From CAJXZP01 sp964195485 (GTDB lineage Bacteria; Bacteroidota; Bacteroidia; Flavobacteriales_G; Salibacteraceae): a stretch of 40,813 bases of DNA. The position numbers and the translations under genes are program-made. The notes beneath the pieces are model-generated. The model was not told the DNA's origin. It saw nothing but the letters and a program-made list of their open reading frames with translations, and did not search any database. The stretch is from assembly GCA_964195485.1 (NCBI GenBank), contig CAXMPG010000023.1, positions 1 to 40,813 on the forward strand, read 5' to 3'. Positions 17,674 through 25,376 of this stretch are shown in pieces (positions within the stretch are counted from its first letter, which is position 1; every line of letters begins with the position of its first letter).

Positions 17674-18010
17674 CGCGCAATTCCTCGAAGATTTCATACA
17701 TCGTATCTACGGGAATATCTAAGTTAGGGTCTATTCTCATTATTTTCATTTTTTTCCGGTTTCCTAAAAATAGATTGGGGTGTGCTATATTCCCACTTCT
17801 AACCAATCCAATATAGGGTTCAAAAGACTTTTTATCTCGCCATAAATAACAGAATGGTTTTCCTTGGTAATAATAAAAAGGAAGCTTGTATTTCCAATGC
17901 TCAGAGATTTGAACATCCCAATTTAAAATAATACTTCGCAGGGCTAAAAAACAGCTTTTTTGAGGTTCTTCTTTAGCAAGAAAAAAGTGGTCTATATGAT
18001 TGATTTCCAT
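17663..18010 (-). CDS. DUF1801 family protein
   Basis: The 115-residue protein matches DUF1801 (YdhG-like) proteins: ALRSIILNWDVQISEHWKYKLPFYYYQGKPFCYLW, then YIGLVRSGNIAHPNLF and a C-terminal helix with DTMYEIFEEL. The fold is a small alpha/beta domain related to CyaY-like proteins, without a known reaction. A 12-bp inverted repeat ends 8 bases before its ATG and may affect translation. It follows the ABM-like gene on the same strand. Confidence 0.8.
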   Translation of the reverse strand: MEINHIDHFFLAKEEPQKSCFLALRSIILNWDVQISEHWKYKLPFYYYQGKPFCYLWRDKKSFEPYIGLVRSGNIAHPNLFLGNRKKMKIMRIDPNLDIPVDTMYEIFEELRANY

Positions 18011-18018
18011 ATGAAATT

Positions 18019-18067
18019 TTTCTCGCAGATTAAGAAAAAAATAAATATCTACCTCATCTGCGAGAAA
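18019..18067 (-). repeat. 12-bp perfect inverted repeat just before the DUF1801 start codon
   Basis: TTTCTCGCAGAT (18019-18030) and ATCTGCGAGAAA (18056-18067) are exact complements separated by 25 bases. In the minus-strand transcript this forms a stable hairpin whose loop contains a run of seven U. There is no U-tract after the stem, so it is a weak terminator candidate. It lies between the ABM-like stop and the DUF1801 ATG, with the stem ending 8 bases before that ATG. Confidence 0.7.
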
Positions 18068-18082
18068 CTTTTAAACCTATAA

Positions 18083-18388
18083 TTAGTACTCCATTTCTAC
18101 TTTACAAATACGCGTTTTAAACTCTTTGTAAAACCCGTTTTTACCCATCTCTTTTGCTTTAGAATGGTCAGAGTGTGAACTCCATTTACGTATAGAATCT
18201 AAGCTATCCCAATAAGATACCGAAATCCCAACATCCTCTCTAGCCGATTCCATTCCTAAAAACCCAGGTTGTTTTGATGCAATGTCAAACATTTCTTTAG
18301 CCATATCCTCATACCCCTCCGTATTCTCTGCACTTATCGTTGTAAAGATTACCGAGTAATAAGGCACTTTTGGTGTTTTTGCTATCAT
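18083..18388 (-). CDS. Antibiotic biosynthesis monooxygenase (ABM)-like protein
   Basis: The 101-residue protein is a single ferredoxin-like ABM domain: YYSVIFTTISAENTEGYEDMAKEMFDIASKQPGFLGMES, then ISVSYWDSLDSIRKWSSHSDHSKAKEMG. The W-D-S-x-x-x-I-x-x-W pattern is typical. Members include small oxygenases and haem-degrading enzymes of the HmoA type, but many have unknown roles and no metal. The gene starts 22 bases after the class III aminotransferase, so they form one transcript. Confidence 0.8.
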   Translation of the reverse strand: MIAKTPKVPYYSVIFTTISAENTEGYEDMAKEMFDIASKQPGFLGMESAREDVGISVSYWDSLDSIRKWSSHSDHSKAKEMGKNGFYKEFKTRICKVEMEY

Positions 18389-18410
18389 CGTTTTATATTT
18401 TAAATATTAA

Positions 18411-19604
18411 TTATAATTCTTTTATTAAATCAAATCCTTCTTGAATAATCTTACACCCATGCTGGAGGTCTTCATCCGTAATATTAAGTGGGGGTGATAA
18501 CCTAAAGGCATAACTGGTAGACAGAAACCAAAAAGTAATTACACCCTGTTCTAAACAATAATCAACCACCGTTTTTACTTTCTCAAAGCTATCCATATCA
18601 ATGGCAAAAAACAATCCTTTTCTACGGATTTCTTTTACTTGATTATGTTCCAATAAAGATGCTATCAAAGCCCCTTTACGCTCTACCTCATCGAAATCAA
18701 TTTCAGATTGTAATACCTCTATATTTGCTAATGCTGCGGCACAATTAACGGGGTGCCCACCAAATGTGGTAATATGCCCTAACATTGGATTATGCGTAAA
18801 AACGTGCATTTTTTCTTTACTGGAAATCATCACACCAATCGGCATTCCACCTCCAAACCCTTTAGCCAATGTTAAAATATCAGGTGTAATACCATAATGT
18901 TCAAATGCAAACATTTTTCCTGTACGGCCCATACCCGTTTGAATTTCATCAAAAATGAGCATTGCACCTGTTTGAGTACAACGGTCTCTAAGGGCTTTTA
19001 AAAACTCATTTGTTGCTATTCTTACCCCCGCATCGCCTTGAATTACCTCAATAATAACTGCTGCGGTACTGGATGTAATCAAGTCTAATTCATCTATCGT
19101 ATTAAAATTTATGAATTTCACCCCAGGTAATAGCGGTCTAAACGCAAACTTTTTATTCTCGTTTCCGGTTACACTCAAAGAGCCATGAGAACTACCATGA
19201 TAGGAATTGTTAAAACTAATAATCTCCGTTCTTCCAGTAAACCTTTTAGCCAATTTTAATGCTGCTTCATTTGCTTCTGTTCCTGAGTTTACAAAGTAAT
19301 TTGAACTCAAAGTAGCCGGTAGTATTTCTGATAGTTTAAAAGCTAAATCACTTTGCACCTTTTGAATATATTCCCCATACACCATTACGTGCATATGCTT
19401 ATCTACCTGCTCTTTTATCGCTTTTATTACCACAGGATGATTATGCCCAATATTGGTCACCGCGATTCCCGAAACCATGTCGAGCCACTTTTGATTATTT
19501 GGGCCAAATAACCAAGACCCTTTAGCCGTTTCAATTTCAATCCCCATAGGGAATGGAGTGGTTTGAGCTAGGTTTTCATAAAACACTTCTTTTGAATTTG
19601 GCAT
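18411..19604 (-). CDS. Class III PLP aminotransferase (acetylornithine/ornithine aminotransferase-like)
   Basis: From ATG 19604 the protein is 397 residues. It shows NSGTEANEAALKLAKRFTGR (107-126), FNNSYHGSS, the PLP-contacting FDEIQTGMGRTG (Asp219), and the Schiff-base lysine in LAKGFGGGMPIG (Lys248). It transfers an amino group from an omega-amino substrate, using PLP in the cytoplasm. Close relatives act on acetylornithine, ornithine or similar compounds, and the neighbours do not settle the substrate. A frame from 19625 adds seven residues but runs into the terminator stem, so the inner ATG is preferred. The ATG lies 8 bases after a strong hairpin. Confidence 0.9.
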   Translation of the reverse strand: MPNSKEVFYENLAQTTPFPMGIEIETAKGSWLFGPNNQKWLDMVSGIAVTNIGHNHPVVIKAIKEQVDKHMHVMVYGEYIQKVQSDLAFKLSEILPATLSSNYFVNSGTEANEAALKLAKRFTGRTEIISFNNSYHGSSHGSLSVTGNENKKFAFRPLLPGVKFINFNTIDELDLITSSTAAVIIEVIQGDAGVRIATNEFLKALRDRCTQTGAMLIFDEIQTGMGRTGKMFAFEHYGITPDILTLAKGFGGGMPIGVMISSKEKMHVFTHNPMLGHITTFGGHPVNCAAALANIEVLQSEIDFDEVERKGALIASLLEHNQVKEIRRKGLFFAIDMDSFEKVKTVVDYCLEQGVITFWFLSTSYAFRLSPPLNITDEDLQHGCKIIQEGFDLIKEL

Positions 19605-19644
19605 AAAACAAAAATAGGAAAGCAATCTAGATTACCTTCCTATT
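19605..19644 (-). terminator. Terminator hairpin after the ECF/Spy operon, touching the next start codon
   Basis: On the minus strand AATAGGAAGGTAATCT pairs with AGATTGCTTTCCTATT through wobble pairs, giving a stem of up to 16 bp folded at CTAG. The tail TTTGTTTT follows at once and leads directly into the ATG at 19604. It lies 24 bases past the stop of the Spy-like gene. A -7-like TATTTTTG overlaps the 3' arm, so one site may both stop the upstream transcript and start the next. Confidence 0.75.
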
Positions 19645-19668
19645 CAAGTACTATAAAACGGCTATTTG

Positions 19669-20133
19669 CTATTTAGCTGGTGGACCACCACCTTTCATTT
19701 TCCGAAGTAAATCATGTCTAAATTGATGTTCTGCTGCATATAGTTTACCCACTTTTTGAATGGACAAAACCTTCTTGAATTTCCCATCATAAGCCATTCT
19801 TAAATCAAGAATTTTTTGATCCGTTTCAAAATTGAACTTAATTAACGCATTAACTTCATCATCTGTTAATTCTTTATCCGCGCTCGCTCTAAGCTTTTTT
19901 TTACGCGATCTTTCTAAGTCGTGCAATTTGGTCATGAACTCATTGTATAGTGGCCAAAAACTCTGGGCTTCACTTGGTGTCAATTCTAATTTTGAAGTAA
20001 TGTATTCCACTTTCATGGCTTTGACCTTCTCATTTTTTTGGGGATTCCCCATTCCTGGCCCTTGCTGTGCAAAAACTGAAGTTGAAAAAAGTAATACCGT
20101 AAAAATTGACAATATGGTTATTCTGGTTTTCAT
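19669..20133 (-). CDS. Periplasmic Spy/CpxP-like helical protein
   Basis: The 154-residue protein has a signal peptide (MKTRITILSIFTVLLFSTSVFAQ) and an all-helical, highly charged mature part. The stretch LELTPSEAQSFWPLYNEF resembles the LTxxQ-type motif of Spy/CpxP/CnrX-family proteins, and SRKKKLRASADKELTDDE is also family-like. Members act as periplasmic chaperones or stress sensors. It is the last gene of the sigma/anti-sigma operon, 9 bases after the membrane protein, which supports a role in an envelope-stress response. A strong terminator follows. Confidence 0.75.
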   Translation of the reverse strand: MKTRITILSIFTVLLFSTSVFAQQGPGMGNPQKNEKVKAMKVEYITSKLELTPSEAQSFWPLYNEFMTKLHDLERSRKKKLRASADKELTDDEVNALIKFNFETDQKILDLRMAYDGKFKKVLSIQKVGKLYAAEHQFRHDLLRKMKGGGPPAK

Positions 20134-20142
20134 AATTTCAAT

Positions 20143-20604
20143 TTATAAGTTTTCTAATAATAAAATTTCTGAATAATTCTCCTCTAGTAAGTATTCATAA
20201 ATATCTTGATTTGAAATATAGTCTTCTTCAAAACTAATTTCATCCATTTCTTCTAATGTAAAATTCTCCGCTAATGCGTATTCATCCAGGTCATAAACTT
20301 CCCAATCCGTAATTTCCAATTCTGTAAAACCGGAGGTTGGAGCCACTTTATCTGGGGCAGTAAATACCATTATAGCAGATATAAGGGCAGCAGCAACAGC
20401 CAACACGGAAATAATTCTCTTATAATTTCTATTTGACTTAAGAGGAACTACGGGTTTTTCTACCTTTTTAGTCTCTTCTTTTATTTGCGCAAGAATAGAT
20501 TTTTCAAAACTTTCAAAATACCCATTCGGAACCCTCAATCCTGAATCAGGTTTTGCACCTTCTTCAAATGAATTTTGGTTTTTATGTTTATCGTAATTGT
20601 TCAT
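20143..20604 (-). CDS. Single-pass membrane protein, candidate anti-sigma factor
   Basis: The 153-residue protein has a cytoplasmic N-terminus with VPNGYFESFEKSILAQI, a pattern common in Bacteroidota proteins encoded next to ECF sigma factors. One helix spans about 63-82 (IISVLAVAAALISAIMVF). The C-terminus is strongly acidic (ITDWEVYDLDEYALAENF and on) and should face the periplasm. Position, topology and size fit an anti-sigma factor, but no ZAS zinc motif is present, so this is inferred from context. It lies 34 bases after the sigma gene, and a copy of the putative ECF promoter is in that gap. Confidence 0.6.
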   Translation of the reverse strand: MNNYDKHKNQNSFEEGAKPDSGLRVPNGYFESFEKSILAQIKEETKKVEKPVVPLKSNRNYKRIISVLAVAAALISAIMVFTAPDKVAPTSGFTELEITDWEVYDLDEYALAENFTLEEMDEISFEEDYISNQDIYEYLLEENYSEILLLENL

Positions 20605-20613
20605 GTTCGTTTA

Positions 20614-20640
20614 TTAGATACCTTTTTAACTAAAAGGTTT
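20614..20640 (-). promoter_or_regulatory. Putative ECF-sigma promoter before the anti-sigma candidate
   Basis: On the minus strand AAACC (20636-20640) is followed after exactly 16 bases by ATCTAA (20614-20619), 9 bases before the ATG at 20604. The same arrangement precedes the sigma gene. ECF promoters typically have an AAC-containing -35 box and a 16-17 base spacer. The -35 box overlaps the sigma stop codon. Confidence 0.45.
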
Positions 20641-21196
20641 AAATCAATGTGTTTTTAGTTTTTACAAACGCCTCCACTTTCTTTACTGCATGGTGGTAAG
20701 AAGCCTTTAATGCTCCTACCGAAGTTTCTAAAACCGTGGATATTTCACTGTATTTCATTTCTTGAAAATACTTCATATTAAAAACCAACCTTTGCTTTTC
20801 AGGAAGCGATTGAACTGCTTCTCTAAATAGTGCTTCTGCATAATCTCCATCAAAATATTCATCAGCCATTAAGGAGTTAGCGAGGTAACTTTCTTCTTTA
20901 TCTAGACTTTCAGTGGGCTTTCGTTTTTTCTGCTCAATAAAACTTAGTGTTTCATTAGTTGCAATTCGGTACGCCCAGCTATACACCTGACTTCTACCCT
21001 CAAATTTCGGAAGGTATCTCCAGATTTTAATAAAGGTATTTTGAAGAATGTCATCCGTATCATCATGAGAAATAATCATGTTTCTGATATGCCAGTACAA
21101 CCTTTCTTTAAAACCAGACATAATAAGTCCGAAGGCTTTATCAAAGTCACCTCGAGAAATTAAATCCGTAATTTGTTTTTCAAGAATTTCAGACAT
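20639..21196 (-). CDS. RNA polymerase sigma factor, ECF subfamily
   Basis: The 185-residue protein has sigma region 2 (DILQNTFIKIWRYLPKFEG, then SQVYSWAYRIATNETLSFIE) and region 4 (LPEKQRLVFNMKYFQEMKYSEIS, then SVGALKASYHHAVKKVEAF). Nothing is left of regions 1 or 3, as expected for an ECF factor. It directs RNA polymerase to a small regulon when released from its anti-sigma factor. The following genes encode a single-pass membrane protein and a Spy-like periplasmic protein, so an envelope signal is likely. Upstream lies the T9SS protein gene, 33 bases away on the same strand. Confidence 0.93.
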   Translation of the reverse strand: MSEILEKQITDLISRGDFDKAFGLIMSGFKERLYWHIRNMIISHDDTDDILQNTFIKIWRYLPKFEGRSQVYSWAYRIATNETLSFIEQKKRKPTESLDKEESYLANSLMADEYFDGDYAEALFREAVQSLPEKQRLVFNMKYFQEMKYSEISTVLETSVGALKASYHHAVKKVEAFVKTKNTLI

Positions 21197-21204
21197 TCAA
21201 AAAC

Positions 21205-21231
21205 TAAGATGGTTTAAATCTAAAAAGGTTT
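21205..21231 (-). promoter_or_regulatory. Putative autoregulatory ECF-sigma promoter before the sigma gene
   Basis: On the minus strand AAACC (21227-21231) is followed after exactly 16 bases by ATCTTA (21205-21210), 8 bases before the ATG at 21196. The surrounding sequence TTAAACCTTTTTAG is nearly repeated before the next gene. The transcript would have almost no leader. Confidence 0.45.
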
Positions 21232-23134
21232 AATGAACAATAGTAATTGTTCCTTTTATTTTTTTCTCTCCTATTTTCATGAGGTAAATATATACCCCAT
21301 CGCTAGCCCGAACACCTCCAATAGTGCCATCCCATTGAAATTGGGCCGTATTCGTTTCAAATTGTAAAACTCCCCAACGGTTATATATTTCACATTCAAA
21401 GGGTTTACCTCCATCGTAAACTATTTGGAAATAATCGTTTATTCCATCTCCATTAGGCGTAAAAATATTAGGAATCAAATAATCTTCGCATCCCATAATA
21501 TTTGATTCAAACCTCTTCACGCAATTATTAAAAGTAATATCTACGTAATAATTACCTGGTGCAACAACTAAGAACGTAGGTAAACTTGACTGGTCTTGCC
21601 ATGCGTATTTACCCAACGGAATTTTTGCATCTAGTAAAATGGAATTGTCTCCACATAATACGGTATCGGTTGCCAAGTTAGGATTCTGAATTTGCGTAAC
21701 CGCAACAATTATGGTATCGGAATAGGTAGTTGACACACATGGATTAGCGCATTCTACCCAGTATTTACCCGATGAATTTACGCTAATCGTTGGTGTAGTT
21801 TCACCCGTTGACCATAAATAGTTAGCAAAATTATAGGTAGTCAAATTTTGTAATATTAAACTCGTATCCGGGCAAATCACGGTATCTTTAGCTAACTTAA
21901 CCACTCTAACTTTGGTATCACTACATGTTATGAAATCAACAAGGCTCTCAATCGTAAAAGTTACTGGAACGCTCGTGGTTGTAAGTGAATTATTAGAAAC
22001 AGTCGTTATTACTGGCGAGGAGGTTGCAGCATAAAAGGTAAAGTTGGTATTGATTACGGAATCGCAACCTACCTTATAATCTATATCTAATTTGCCAAAT
22101 ACAAAATGCTGGGATGGAAGTGTCGAAGTCTTTCCTGCGATTAAGGGAACATTTAAGTTTGAAAACCAAACATCATTTAAAAGCCAATTGGAGGTATTTA
22201 AACTTATAGCATTTTGTTTTACAATGTTAAGATCCTTATCAAATTCAATTATTACAGCACTCGCGGTAGGACTGTTAGTGTTCGTGTTAAGAACAGTGGT
22301 AAAGTTTCCATTAGCGGTATTTCTCAACGGATTTGGAGCACCGGAAAAGGACGTATACTTTCCGCCACCCCAAAGTAAATTACCTTGATCATCAAGTTTA
22401 TGAAAACCGACTTCCTGGCTTCCTTGAATTTGCTTAGTAAAAATATAGCCATCGCTAACCTCAACTGGAGCAAGATAATAGTAGGTGTTATTTGTCGTAA
22501 CTCGTGTACCCCACTCCACCTGACCAACACTGTCAACTTTAATAAATTCATCTCCTCTACGCATCAAAACACCAGTATCGTTAGTAAGAATTGCTTCCCC
22601 CCAAGTACCGCCATTATCGTATTTTTTCGACCATTTAATGACTCCGTTATTATCCAATTTTGTAAGCGTACTATACCCCGTACCAATTCCAGTTTTATTA
22701 GAAAAAACCAATAAATCACCTTTTGCACCTTTTAATAAAGAATAGGGGTAATATGAATTATCTGTTTCACCGTAATTTTTACTCCAAAGCACAATCCCAG
22801 AAGCATCTAAAGCTGTAATGCTAAAACCATAATTCTGTGCCACCATTTGACGCGAAAGCAAATAAATTTCATCCAATGCACCTAACGCTATTTGATTTCC
22901 AATACAGCAATTTTGATTCATAACGCCATATTTTTTAGACCATTGAAATTCACCGCATTGGTTATATTTAGTTAATTGCAAGTTACGTTCTTCCAAAACC
23001 AACCATCCATTATCATTGGTAGCTATTATACTGCCTTCCCCAAAAAAATTAGTGCTAATTTCTTTGAGAAATGTATCCTGAGCTACGTTTACAAAATGGT
23101 GTAAAATGAAAACTAAAAGAAGGAACCTTTTCAT
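21230..23134 (-). CDS. Secreted protein with gliding-motility-type C-terminal domain (T9SS type B sorting)
   Basis: The 634-residue protein has a signal peptide (MKRFLLLVFILHHFVNVAQ). Residues about 20-350 hold repeated WSKKYG and similar segments (WSKNYGETDNS, WSKKYDNGGTWGEA), suggesting a beta-propeller. Two Ig/PKD-like segments follow with LWSTGETTPTISVNSSGKYWVECAN and YAWQDQSSLPTFLVVAPGNYYV. The last 79 residues are the T9SS type B sorting domain: NIFTPNGDGINDYFQI (from 556), YNRWGVLQFET and ASDGVYIYLMKI. The protein should pass the outer membrane by type IX secretion. This domain is the main marker assigning the window to Bacteroidota. Confidence 0.88.
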   Translation of the reverse strand: MKRFLLLVFILHHFVNVAQDTFLKEISTNFFGEGSIIATNDNGWLVLEERNLQLTKYNQCGEFQWSKKYGVMNQNCCIGNQIALGALDEIYLLSRQMVAQNYGFSITALDASGIVLWSKNYGETDNSYYPYSLLKGAKGDLLVFSNKTGIGTGYSTLTKLDNNGVIKWSKKYDNGGTWGEAILTNDTGVLMRRGDEFIKVDSVGQVEWGTRVTTNNTYYYLAPVEVSDGYIFTKQIQGSQEVGFHKLDDQGNLLWGGGKYTSFSGAPNPLRNTANGNFTTVLNTNTNSPTASAVIIEFDKDLNIVKQNAISLNTSNWLLNDVWFSNLNVPLIAGKTSTLPSQHFVFGKLDIDYKVGCDSVINTNFTFYAATSSPVITTVSNNSLTTTSVPVTFTIESLVDFITCSDTKVRVVKLAKDTVICPDTSLILQNLTTYNFANYLWSTGETTPTISVNSSGKYWVECANPCVSTTYSDTIIVAVTQIQNPNLATDTVLCGDNSILLDAKIPLGKYAWQDQSSLPTFLVVAPGNYYVDITFNNCVKRFESNIMGCEDYLIPNIFTPNGDGINDYFQIVYDGGKPFECEIYNRWGVLQFETNTAQFQWDGTIGGVRASDGVYIYLMKIGEKKIKGTITIVH

Positions 23135-23242
23135 ATTAAAAATAAAATTAAGATAGTAAACACTTCACTAAAATACGCTAATTAATATGATCAGGTTCCT
23201 ACCTTTTGAAATTACACCTACCATATAGCACATTCACATTTT

Positions 23243-23273
23243 TTGGTCATCTGGAAATAAAAGCTTACTATTG
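23243..23273 (+). promoter_or_regulatory. Candidate promoter TTG-N20-TACTATTG of the SPFH gene
   Basis: TTG (23243-23245) is followed after 20 bases by TACTATTG (23266-23273), one mismatch from TAnnTTTG. It ends 21 bases before the ATG at 23295. Confidence 0.4.
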
Positions 23274-23294
23274 TGATATCAAAATGATACTACT

Positions 23295-24146
23295 ATGAAA
23301 TCAGAAAAAAACATTAAAGCGACTAACGGTTACGTAATGTTAACCATTCAAATTATTTTAATTGCCATTTTACTAGTGGTATTAATCGTCACTAAACATG
23401 CTGGATTTTTAATCGCTGCACCATTCGTGCTATTCTTTATTCCAGGTTTTTTTATTGTCAACCCTAATAGTTCAAGGGTACTCGTTCTTTTTGGCGCTTA
23501 CAAAGGCACCATTAAAGACAATGGTTTCTTTTGGACCAATCCATTTTATACGAAACAAAAAATTTCTTTACGAGCACGTAACTTTGATAGTGAGCGTGTT
23601 AAAGTAAACGATAAAGTGGGAAACCCGATTCTAATAAATGTAATTCTAGTATGGAAAGTTCAAGACACGTACAAGGCAGCCTTTGATGTAGATGTGTACG
23701 AACACTTTGTACATGTACAAACAGATGCCGCGGTACGAAAACTAGCGGGCTCTTATCCGTATGATAATTTTGACGAAGAAAGAGTAGCAATTACGTTGCG
23801 TTCAGGTATGGATGAAGTTAACCATGCTTTAGAAGACGAAATCACCGAAAGATTGTCAATAGCAGGTATTGAGGTAATGGAAGCAAGAATTGGATATTTA
23901 GCCTACGCCCCTGAGATTGCTAGTTCTATGTTAAAAAGACAGCAAGCGGTTGCTATTGTAGCAGCGCGGAAGAAAATTGTAGAAGGCGCAGTTTGGATGG
24001 TGGAAGATGCATTAAAGAAATTATCGGATGACGGTATTGTAGAGTTTGATAACGACAAGAAAGCCTCTATGGCAAGTAATTTAATGGTTGTGCTTTGTGG
24101 AGATAAAGAAGCTACACCAATTATTAATACCGGTTCACTACACTAA
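23295..24146 (+). CDS. SPFH (stomatin/prohibitin/flotillin) domain membrane protein
   Basis: The 283-residue protein has two close hydrophobic helices (about 13-30 and 34-54) followed by an SPFH domain. Family features are VLVLFGAYKGTIKDNGFFW, RARNFDSERVKVNDKVGNPI, VQTDAAVRKLAGSYPYDN and ARIGYLAYAPEIASSMLKRQQA. SPFH proteins form large membrane rings that organise membrane domains or control proteases. It is followed after 6 bases by an Arc-like DNA-binding protein, a gene pair common in bacteria. Confidence 0.9.
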   Translation: MKSEKNIKATNGYVMLTIQIILIAILLVVLIVTKHAGFLIAAPFVLFFIPGFFIVNPNSSRVLVLFGAYKGTIKDNGFFWTNPFYTKQKISLRARNFDSERVKVNDKVGNPILINVILVWKVQDTYKAAFDVDVYEHFVHVQTDAAVRKLAGSYPYDNFDEERVAITLRSGMDEVNHALEDEITERLSIAGIEVMEARIGYLAYAPEIASSMLKRQQAVAIVAARKKIVEGAVWMVEDALKKLSDDGIVEFDNDKKASMASNLMVVLCGDKEATPIINTGSLH

Positions 24147-24152
24147 TTTATA

Positions 24153-24341
24153 ATGAGTAAGAAAAAGTCGTTTGTTTTACGGATTGACCCCGAGACATTT
24201 GGCCAAATTGAAAAATGGGCCGCTGATGAGTTTCGGAGTGTCAACGGGCAGTTGGAATGGATCATTTCAAAAGGCTTGAAAGATGCTAAGAGGCTGAAAA
24301 CAAAAACGAGGGTAAAGCCTAAAGGAGAAGATACAGCTTAA
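24153..24341 (+). CDS. Arc-like ribbon-helix-helix DNA-binding protein
   Basis: The 62-residue protein begins MSKKKSFVLRIDPETFGQIEKWA, giving a short beta strand (FVLRID), helix A (PETFGQIEKWAADEFR) and helix B (VNGQLEWIISKGLKDA), which is the RHH fold. A basic tail follows. RHH proteins bind DNA as dimers through the beta strands. The gene is 6 bases after the SPFH gene, and this pairing suggests a regulator or structural partner of the SPFH protein. No toxin gene is near, so it is not a clear antitoxin. Confidence 0.8.
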   Translation: MSKKKSFVLRIDPETFGQIEKWAADEFRSVNGQLEWIISKGLKDAKRLKTKTRVKPKGEDTA

Positions 24342-24389
24342 GAAGCTACCCATTTATCTTTTCTAATACGGCTATGAAACATTTTCACG

Positions 24390-24887
24390 ATGAAACAAAT
24401 ATTCACAGAAGAGCAGAAATTCAGTAAATCTTGGGTAATACTAATTATTGCTGCATTGGTACTACTTCCTCTTTATGGAATTTACCAGCAAATAATTTTA
24501 GGTCAACCGTATGGTGATAAGCCAATGTCCGATTTTGGTCTTATTCTGTTCTTACTTCTCACTTTAGCATTACTTGGTTTATTCCTTGTTCTAAAACTTA
24601 AAACACAGCTTACAGAACACGAAATTCAAATGAAATACTATCCATTTTTTACTAAAATGGTGAAATGGAGTGATATTAAAAGTGCTAAAGTGCTTAACTA
24701 TGGCTTTGTTGGTGGTTGGGGCATAAGACTTTGGACCAAATATGGAACGGTTTACAATGTTAAAGGCAGCACCGGATTAGCTATAGAAATGAAAAATGGA
24801 AAGAAATTTTTAATTGGCACTCAAAAAGAAACGGAGCTTAAATATGCTTTACAACAAATAACTCGCGTTAATACCCCCCCTAATTAA
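24390..24887 (+). CDS. Two-helix membrane protein with a PH-like C-terminal domain
   Basis: The 165-residue protein has helices at about 15-33 and 48-68, then a soluble part: LTEHEIQMKYYPFFTKMVKWSDIKSAKVLNYGFVGGWGIRLW and MKNGKKFLIGTQKETELKYAL. This order (strand, W-x-D-I-x-x-A, G-x-x-G-W-G-I-R, NGKKFLIGTQ) is like bacterial PH-fold membrane proteins. Function is unknown. It follows the RHH gene by 48 bases and may be part of the SPFH operon. A decayed partial copy of its 3' end lies at 25456-25548. Confidence 0.7.
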   Translation: MKQIFTEEQKFSKSWVILIIAALVLLPLYGIYQQIILGQPYGDKPMSDFGLILFLLLTLALLGLFLVLKLKTQLTEHEIQMKYYPFFTKMVKWSDIKSAKVLNYGFVGGWGIRLWTKYGTVYNVKGSTGLAIEMKNGKKFLIGTQKETELKYALQQITRVNTPPN

Positions 24888-24925
24888 TAGTTAGACGTTT
24901 CATAAACGTAACTTAACTATTGTTT
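24886..24925 (+). terminator. Possible terminator after the PH-like gene
   Basis: AATAGTTA (24886-24893) pairs with TAACTATT (24914-24921), and the inner ACGTTT pairs with AAACGT. GTTTT follows. The U-tract is short, so this is moderate evidence. The stem starts inside the stop codon. Confidence 0.45.
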
Positions 24926-25125
24926 TACGTTAAAATATAATGGTAGGTTTTAACATACCAAAATAAAAAAATCATTCCGTAACTCCGTTAAATCAAACCT
25001 ATTCCCTACAAAAACAGAGCAAATTTTCCAGGCAAATTGTAATTTGATATTAGAGAAAATCACAATTTAATCTATATGATACTTATGTTATTACCTAGAT
25101 GTTATTCTGAGTTGTTTTAAAACGC

Positions 25126-25133
25126 TACATTTG
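25126..25133 (+). promoter_or_regulatory. -7 promoter element TACATTTG of the cold-shock gene
   Basis: TACATTTG matches TAnnTTTG and lies 23 bases before the ATG at 25157. If used, the mRNA leader is short, unlike the long leader of enteric cspA. No TTG at the normal spacing was found. The remaining 200 bases upstream (24926-25125) are AT-rich with one short imperfect palindrome at TGGTAGGTTTTAACATACCA and no visible gene. Confidence 0.5.
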
Positions 25134-25156
25134 CATTTAATTTATAATTTATTATC

Positions 25157-25348
25157 ATGAGTAACGGAACAGTAAAATTTTTCAATAATTCAAAGGGATT
25201 TGGATTCATCACTCCACAAGAAGGAGAAAAAGATGTATTTGTACATGTAAATGGACTAATTGATGAAATCAATGAAGGCGACAAAGTAAGCTACGATGTA
25301 GAAGAAGGCCCAAAAGGATTAAATGCAATAAACGTAAAAGTAGTATAA
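25157..25348 (+). CDS. Cold-shock protein, CspA family
   Basis: The 63-residue protein is a single cold-shock domain with both RNA-binding motifs: KGFGFI (RNP1, 14-19) and VFVHV (RNP2). The sequence begins MSNGTVKFFNNSKGFGFITPQ, standard for the family. It binds single-stranded RNA and DNA in the cytoplasm as a chaperone. It has a promoter candidate and a very strong terminator, so it is a one-gene unit. Confidence 0.95.
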   Translation: MSNGTVKFFNNSKGFGFITPQEGEKDVFVHVNGLIDEINEGDKVSYDVEEGPKGLNAINVKVV

Positions 25349-25376
25349 TTACTATTTTCAACAAATTTGTATTAAA

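Noticed and set aside
24153..24341. RHH protein as antitoxin of a toxin-antitoxin pair
   Set aside because: The neighbours are an SPFH protein and a PH-like membrane protein, neither a known toxin. The SPFH/RHH pair is the better explanation.
24888..25156. Long cold-shock-type thermosensing leader before the cold-shock gene
   Set aside because: A good -7 box lies 23 bases before the ATG, so the transcript leader is probably short. The upstream part is better read as the end of the previous unit.
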